Source: Betaproteobacteria bacterium
Lineage (GTDB): Bacteria > Pseudomonadota > Gammaproteobacteria > Burkholderiales > Rhodocyclaceae
Reading direction: 5' to 3'
Assembly: GCA_028065725.1 (NCBI GenBank)
Contig: JAPTVL010000202.1
Coordinates: 1 to 9,357, forward strand
Length of the DNA stretch: 9,357 nucleotides
Both the position numbers and the translations under genes were made by a program. The stretch's first letter is position 1. Each line of letters opens with the position of its first letter. The notes below the pieces were generated by a model, which saw only the letters and a program-made list of their open reading frames with translations, was not told where the DNA came from and ran no database searches. Below are positions 5,154-9,357 of the stretch, one piece after another.

Positions 5154-7682
5154 TCAATCCAGCGCCCGGATCGACTGCATCGGCGGCACGCGGGTGATGT
5201 GGCGCGTGGTGAGCCAGCCGCTCATGCCCACCAGCAGCGCGCCGGCCGTGGGCAGCGCAAGCCACAGCCAGGGGTGCAGGCGCAGCGGCAAGTCGAACAG
5301 GCGCTCGGCGATCAGCGCCATGGCGATTTCGGCGCAGACGCTGGCGAGCAGGCCGGCCAGTACGCCGAGCGCGATGAACTCGCTCCACAGCCCTTTCGCC
5401 AGATAGGCGCGCTGGGCGCCCAGGGTGCGCAGCAACACCGCTTCCTGCTGGCGCGCGTCGAGGCTGGCCAGGAGCGTGGCGACGACCACCGCCATGCCGG
5501 CGGCGAGCAGGAATCCCAGCAGCAGCTGGATCGCGCCGATGATCTGCGCGAACACCGCCTCGATGTTGGCGATGAGCTTGTCGAGGGCAAGGATGGTGAT
5601 GCCGGGGAAGGTCCTGACGAAGCCGGGCAGCATGCCGGCGGCGTCCGGCGGCACGTAGACGCTGGCGATGGAACTGGCGGGCAGGGTGTCGAGCTGGCCG
5701 GGCGCGAAGATGACGAAGAAGTTGGGCTGCATCGATTCCCACTTCACGCTGCGGATGCTGCTGATGCGCGCGGCGATCGTCTGGTCGCCGGACTCGAAGC
5801 CGAGCGTGTCGCCGAGGGCGAGGTTCAGCCGCTCGGCCATGCCGGACTCGACCGAGAGCTCAGCGGAAGGGTCGCTGCGCAGCAGCGGGGTACCCGCCGG
5901 CGTGCCCTTTACGGGTGCCGGGCCGCGGCGCTCGCCATGCCAGGTTCCGGCCAGCAGGGCGTTGTTGGCGGGCAGGGTGGCGGTCCAGGTGAGGTTGAGC
6001 TCGCGCCGCAGGGTGTTGCTGTCGCGCGCCTCCGGCGGCAGGGTGTCGGCGATGGGTATGCCGTTCTTGCTGACCAGGCGGCCGCGCACCATGGGATAGA
6101 GCTCGGAGGCTTCGAGGCGGTGCTCGGCCAGGTAGGCGGCCACCGCGTCCTGCTGGTGCGGCGCGATGTTCACCAGGAAATAGTTCGGCGCGTTTTCCGG
6201 CAGCTGCCGGCGCCAGCCGTCGATGAGGTCGCTGCGCACCAGCGCCAGCAGGGCCACCAGGAACAACGCCAAGGTGAAGGCGCCGAGCTGCAGGGTGCTG
6301 TCGAAGCGGTGGCGCAGCATCTGCGCGAGGCCGAAGCGCAGCGGGCCGTAGCTGATTTTCTGCACGCCGCGTCCGGCCACCAGCGCCAGCCGCGCCAGCA
6401 GCACCAGCACGATGACCAGCGCAGCGAGCGCGCCGACAAAGCCGGCGACCAGCCTGGCGTCGCCGGCGTACCACGCGATCAGGATCAGCAGCGCCGAGCC
6501 GCTGACGCTGGCGCTGAACCAGGCCGCGGCGGGCAGCGGCGGCAGGTCGCGCCGCAGCACCCTGAGAGGCGGCACCCGGATCAGGCGCATCAGCGCGGGC
6601 AGGCTGGCGCCCGCGAGTGCCAGCAGACCGCTGACCACGGCGACCCCGACTGGCGCAACGCCGAGCGAGGGCAGGCGGGTGACGGCATCCGGCAGGATCA
6701 GCCCGGCCAGCGCCTGCTGCATCAGCGCGCCGATCGCCACGCCGGCGAGGCTGCCCAACAGCCCCAGCGTGAGCAGCTGTACGGCATAGAGCACGCGCAG
6801 CTGCGCGGTGGTGGCGCCCATGCAGCGCAGCAGCGCGGCCTGGTCGTAATGGCGCAGTGCGTGCCGGTGCGCGGCGATGGCGATGGCCGCCACCGACAGC
6901 AAGAGGCTGATCAGTGCGGTGAGCTGCAGGTAGTGATCGGCGTTGGCAAACGCGCCGCGCAGGGTTTCGACGCCGTCGCGCGAGCCGATCAGGCGCTGGG
7001 TGGTTTCCAGGATCGGCTTCAGTGCAGCACTGAAATGAGAGAGCGGCTCCGGCTCGCCGGCGAACTGGTAGAGGTAGGTGAGCCGGCTGCCGGGTTGCAG
7101 CACGCGGGTGGCTTCGATTTCGTCTGCGCGCAGGAACACGCGTGGGGCAAAACCGAACACGCCGCCGAGCTGGCCCGGTTCCTCGACCACCACGCCGGCG
7201 ATGCGGAACGTGGATTCACCGATCTGCACCGCATCGCCGACCGCGGCATTCAGGAGCGTCAGCAGTTCCTGGTCGACATAGACCGCGCCGGGCGGCGGCT
7301 GCGCCGGGCGTGGCGTGCCGGCCTCGAAGGGGCGGTCGGCGATGCGCACTTCGCCGCGCAGCGGGTAAGCGGCGTCGACTGCGCGCACGGTCGCCAGCTG
7401 GAAAGCGTCGCCGCGACTGACCATGCTGGCGAATTCAAGCGCGCTGCTGATGCGCAGGTTGTGGGCAGGCCACGCGTCGATCGGCCGCGGGCTGGTGACG
7501 AGCAGGTCGGCGCCGAGAAAGCTCGCGCCCTGTTCGCTCATCGCGCGCTTGATGCGGTCGCCGAGAAAGCCGGTGGTGGAGACGCTGCCGACGCCGATGA
7601 TCAGCGCCAGCAGCAGCACGCGCCATTCGCCGCTGGAACGTTCGCGCCGCAGCAGCCAGAGTCCGAGCCTGGCGAAGCTCAT
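5154..7682 (-). CDS. ybbP: ABC transporter permease, FtsX/YbbP family
   Basis: The 842-residue inner-membrane protein is the permease half of the YbbAP transporter, close in size to E. coli YbbP (about 804). Predicted membrane segments lie near residues 22-40, 253-271, 300-325, 343-364, 395-406, 412-436, 467-482, 718-740, 768-792 and 803-822, i.e. about ten. Two large periplasmic domains (about 45-250 and 485-715) separate them, the architecture of a duplicated FtsX unit. The coupling helices are recognisable in ALRHYDQAALLRCMGATTAQL (275-295) and RQQEAVLLRTLGAQRAYLAK (744-763). Type VII ABC systems of this kind move or extract lipophilic substrates from the inner membrane by mechanotransmission rather than classical transport. 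Its start codon overlaps the ybbA stop (ATGA), so the two are translationally coupled. Substrate unproven. Confidence 0.94.
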   Translation of the reverse strand: MSFARLGLWLLRRERSSGEWRVLLLALIIGVGSVSTTGFLGDRIKRAMSEQGASFLGADLLVTSPRPIDAWPAHNLRISSALEFASMVSRGDAFQLATVRAVDAAYPLRGEVRIADRPFEAGTPRPAQPPPGAVYVDQELLTLLNAAVGDAVQIGESTFRIAGVVVEEPGQLGGVFGFAPRVFLRADEIEATRVLQPGSRLTYLYQFAGEPEPLSHFSAALKPILETTQRLIGSRDGVETLRGAFANADHYLQLTALISLLLSVAAIAIAAHRHALRHYDQAALLRCMGATTAQLRVLYAVQLLTLGLLGSLAGVAIGALMQQALAGLILPDAVTRLPSLGVAPVGVAVVSGLLALAGASLPALMRLIRVPPLRVLRRDLPPLPAAAWFSASVSGSALLILIAWYAGDARLVAGFVGALAALVIVLVLLARLALVAGRGVQKISYGPLRFGLAQMLRHRFDSTLQLGAFTLALFLVALLALVRSDLIDGWRRQLPENAPNYFLVNIAPHQQDAVAAYLAEHRLEASELYPMVRGRLVSKNGIPIADTLPPEARDSNTLRRELNLTWTATLPANNALLAGTWHGERRGPAPVKGTPAGTPLLRSDPSAELSVESGMAERLNLALGDTLGFESGDQTIAARISSIRSVKWESMQPNFFVIFAPGQLDTLPASSIASVYVPPDAAGMLPGFVRTFPGITILALDKLIANIEAVFAQIIGAIQLLLGFLLAAGMAVVVATLLASLDARQQEAVLLRTLGAQRAYLAKGLWSEFIALGVLAGLLASVCAEIAMALIAERLFDLPLRLHPWLWLALPTAGALLVGMSGWLTTRHITRVPPMQSIRALD

Positions 7683-8386
7683 GCGAGGGCCGTCTCGTGC
7701 GCGCGGCCGGCAACCAGGTGCAGCCGGCGCTGGCAGCGCGAGGCGAGCGCATCGTCGTGGGTGACCAGGATCAGGGTAGTGCGGGCGGAGGTGTTGAGCT
7801 CGAACAGCAGATCGATGATGCGCGCGCCGGTGTCGGCGTCGAGGTTGCCGGTGGGCTCGTCGGCGAACACGATTTCGGGGTCGGTGGCGAAGGCGCGCGC
7901 GATGGCGACGCGCTGCTGCTCGCCGCCGGAGAGCTGGCGCGGTGTGTGGCCGGCGCGGGCGGCAAGCCCGACGCGGTCGAGCCAGTGAGCGGCGCGTTCG
8001 CGCGCGTCGGCGCGGGCGGCCAGTTCCAGTGGCAGCAGGATGTTTTCCAGCGCGGTGAGCGCGGGCAGCAGCTGGAACGACTGGAACACGAAGCCGATGC
8101 GGCCGGCGCGCAGCCGCGCGCGGGCGTCCTCATCGAGATTACCCAGGCGCTGGCCGAGCAGTACGATTTCCCCCGCCGAGGGCTGGTCGAGCCCGGCCAG
8201 CAGGCCGAGCAGGGTGGACTTTCCGGAACCCGAGGCGCCGGTGATGGCCAGCGTTTCGCCCGCCTGGACGGCAAGCTCGACTTCGCTCAGGATGGCGAGC
8301 AGACCGTCGGCAGTCGGCACCTGCTGGGACAGGGCGCGGGCGGCGACCACGGCGTTGGGGAACTGGGCACTGTCGGGAGGCGTCAT
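7679..8386 (-). CDS. ybbA: ABC transporter ATP-binding protein YbbA
   Basis: The 235-residue cytoplasmic ATPase belongs to the LolD/MacB-type family and powers YbbP. All ATPase motifs are intact: Walker A GASGSGKST at 50-58, Q-loop at Q102 (FVFQSFQLLP), signature LSGGEQQRVAIARA at 152-165, Walker B EIVFADEP at 171-178 with catalytic E177, D-loop NLDADTG at 181-187 and switch histidine H210 (LVTHDD). The stop codon overlaps the ybbP start by 4 bp (7679-7682), and the divergent tesA gene starts 28 bases from its own start, the same arrangement as ybbA/tesA in E. coli. LolD itself is less likely because the partner permease is a single long YbbP-type protein rather than LolC/LolE. No clear Shine-Dalgarno precedes the ATG at 8386. 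Confidence 0.94.
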   Translation of the reverse strand: MTPPDSAQFPNAVVAARALSQQVPTADGLLAILSEVELAVQAGETLAITGASGSGKSTLLGLLAGLDQPSAGEIVLLGQRLGNLDEDARARLRAGRIGFVFQSFQLLPALTALENILLPLELAARADARERAAHWLDRVGLAARAGHTPRQLSGGEQQRVAIARAFATDPEIVFADEPTGNLDADTGARIIDLLFELNTSARTTLILVTHDDALASRCQRRLHLVAGRAHETALA

Positions 8387-8414
8387 TGGGTTGGGATCAG
8401 ATGAAGGTCAATGA

Positions 8415-9044
8415 ATGAATTATCGCTTGTGGTTGCTATGGGTGCTGTGGCTGCCGGGCTGGGCACTGGCCAGTTCGTGCTCTGTGTTGATTGTCGGCGA
8501 CAGCCTGAGTTCCGGATATGGCCTCGCGCCGGGGCAGGGTTGGGTCGAGCTGCTCGACGCGCGTTTGAAGAAAACTGCACCGCAGTGGCGCGCGATCAAC
8601 GCCAGCATCACCGGCGACACCACGCAGAACGGCCTCCTGCGCCTGCAGCCGGCGCTGGACCGGAACCGCCCGCAAGGCGTGCTGATCGAGCTCGGCGGCA
8701 ACGATGCCCTGCGCGGCACGCCGCCGGCGGTGATCAGGCAGAATCTGCAATCCATGATCCGCCAGGCCAGGGCCGCCGGCGCCTGGGTGGCGCTGCTCGA
8801 AGCGCCGGTGCTGCCCAACTACGGCAAGCCGTACGCCGATGCGGTGGCGAAGCTGTATGTCGACGTGGCACGCGAGGAGAAGATCGTTCGCGTGCCGTGC
8901 TTCGTCTGCGGCGTGGGTGTCAAGGACGGCATGATGCAGGCCGACGGCATCCACCCCAACGAAAAAGCGCAGCCGAAAATGCTCGATGCAGTGTGGCCGC
9001 ACATCCGGCCCAAGCTGCGTCACTGCCCGGTGAAAAAGCCATGA
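8415..9044 (+). CDS. tesA: Periplasmic GDSL/SGNH esterase TesA (lysophospholipase L1/arylesterase)
   Basis: TesA hydrolyses acyl-thioesters, aryl esters and lysophospholipids in the periplasm. The 209-residue precursor has a signal peptide (hydrophobic 5-17, cleavage after ALA at 19). All SGNH blocks are present: block I VGDSLSSGYG with nucleophile S30, block II glycine G67 (SITGDTT), block III GGND with N96, and block V DGIHPN with D177 and H180. The ATG at 8415 is supported by GAAGGT six to seven bases upstream and by the signal peptide; the overlapping ATG at 8411 is in another frame. It diverges from ybbA by 28 bases, so its promoter must overlap ybbA coding sequence. The stop overlaps the ychJ start (ATGA). 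The association with YbbAP is conserved in proteobacteria, and from memory E. coli TesA has been reported to act together with YbbAP on membrane-extracted substrates. Confidence 0.95.
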   Translation: MNYRLWLLWVLWLPGWALASSCSVLIVGDSLSSGYGLAPGQGWVELLDARLKKTAPQWRAINASITGDTTQNGLLRLQPALDRNRPQGVLIELGGNDALRGTPPAVIRQNLQSMIRQARAAGAWVALLEAPVLPNYGKPYADAVAKLYVDVAREEKIVRVPCFVCGVGVKDGMMQADGIHPNEKAQPKMLDAVWPHIRPKLRHCPVKKP

Positions 9045-9357
9045 GCCAGCCTGCCTGCCCGTGCGGCTCGGGGCGCGCCTTGGCGGACTGTTGCGGCCGC
9101 TATCACGCCGGCGAGCCGGCGCCCGACGCCGAACGGCTGATGCGTTCGCGCTACAGCGCCTATGTGCTGGGACTCGAGGATTATCTGCGCGCGACCTGGC
9201 ATCCCGATACCTGTCCCGCCTCGCTCGGACTTGATGTTCCGCCGCGTCCGCAATGGCTGGGGCTGTCGCTCAAGGCGCACACGCCATTGGACGAGACCCA
9301 TGCGACAGTGGAATTCGTCGCCCGCTACAAGCTCAATGGCCGCGCATTCAAGTTGCA
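9041..9357 (+). CDS. ychJ: YchJ family protein (UPF0225), SEC-C zinc motif, truncated by window end
   Basis: The frame opens at ATG 9041, overlapping the tesA stop by 4 bp, and stays open to the window edge (105 complete codons). The N-terminus has the SEC-C-type zinc motif CPCGSGRALADCC (residues 6-18, cysteines 6, 8, 17, 18), followed by RYHAGEPAPDAERLMRSRYS, a typical YchJ block. The NTF2-like fold begins after that with YVLGLEDYLRATWHPDT. Family members are about 130-160 residues, and many carry a second SEC-C motif, so roughly a quarter or more of the gene lies beyond the window. The biochemical role is unknown. The overlap indicates cotranscription and probable translational coupling with tesA, although no functional link is established. 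Confidence 0.9.
   Translation, partial: MSQPACPCGSGRALADCCGRYHAGEPAPDAERLMRSRYSAYVLGLEDYLRATWHPDTCPASLGLDVPPRPQWLGLSLKAHTPLDETHATVEFVARYKLNGRAFKL

Noticed and set aside
5062..5406. Plus-strand frame of 114 codons after the NYN gene
   Set aside because: Most of it is antisense to the end of ybbP. The non-overlapping first 30 codons show no recognisable motif and lack a ribosome binding site.
5199..7988. A 929-codon open frame on the plus strand across ybbP and ybbA
   Set aside because: It is exactly antisense to two genes with complete motifs. Its Gln/Gly/Ala/His/Arg-rich composition is what antisense reading of GC-biased codons produces, and it has no recognisable domain. The length alone reflects codon bias.

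Overview
The window is a GC-rich chromosomal segment of a Gram-negative proteobacterium, most likely a betaproteobacterium. Supporting points are a divergent ybbA-ybbP / tesA block, YaeQ, a proteobacterial TrhO, a small acidic cold-shock protein, a lipobox-bearing lipoprotein, and codon use dominated by G/C in third positions. I cannot place it to genus from sequence alone. Most of it reads as ordinary core genome. I see no tRNA, rRNA, CRISPR array, insertion sequence or phage gene.

Layout, left to right. Positions 135-659 (+) encode a membrane-anchored retropepsin-like aspartic protease. Positions 812-1018 (+) encode a cold-shock protein, preceded by an AT-rich leader with a terminator-like hairpin and followed by a strong intrinsic terminator. 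Positions 1090-1632 (+) encode YaeQ. A short convergent gap with a 17-bp direct repeat follows. Two minus-strand genes come next: a cysteine-rich lipoprotein (1720-2274) and, upstream of it, a Methyltransf_32-type SAM-dependent methyltransferase (2328-3206). Divergent from the methyltransferase is trhO (3303-4049, +), a tRNA U34 hydroxylase.

Positions 4050-5153 are visibly less GC-rich than the flanks. They hold a single gene, an NYN-domain/OST-HTH protein, interrupted by a one-base deletion near 4315. It is either a recent pseudogene or carries a sequence error. This is the only accessory-looking piece of the window.

The right part is the conserved YbbAP-TesA locus. The permease ybbP (5154-7682, -) and ATPase ybbA (7679-8386, -) overlap by 4 bp and form an envelope ABC complex of the LolCDE/MacB type. 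The periplasmic GDSL esterase tesA (8415-9044, +) diverges from ybbA across only 28 bp. It overlaps by 4 bp with ychJ (9041 onward), which runs off the end of the window. No wholly new multi-gene system is evident. The items most worth a second look are the broken NYN/OST-HTH gene, the cold-shock leader hairpin, and the lipoprotein with five CX3C motifs.
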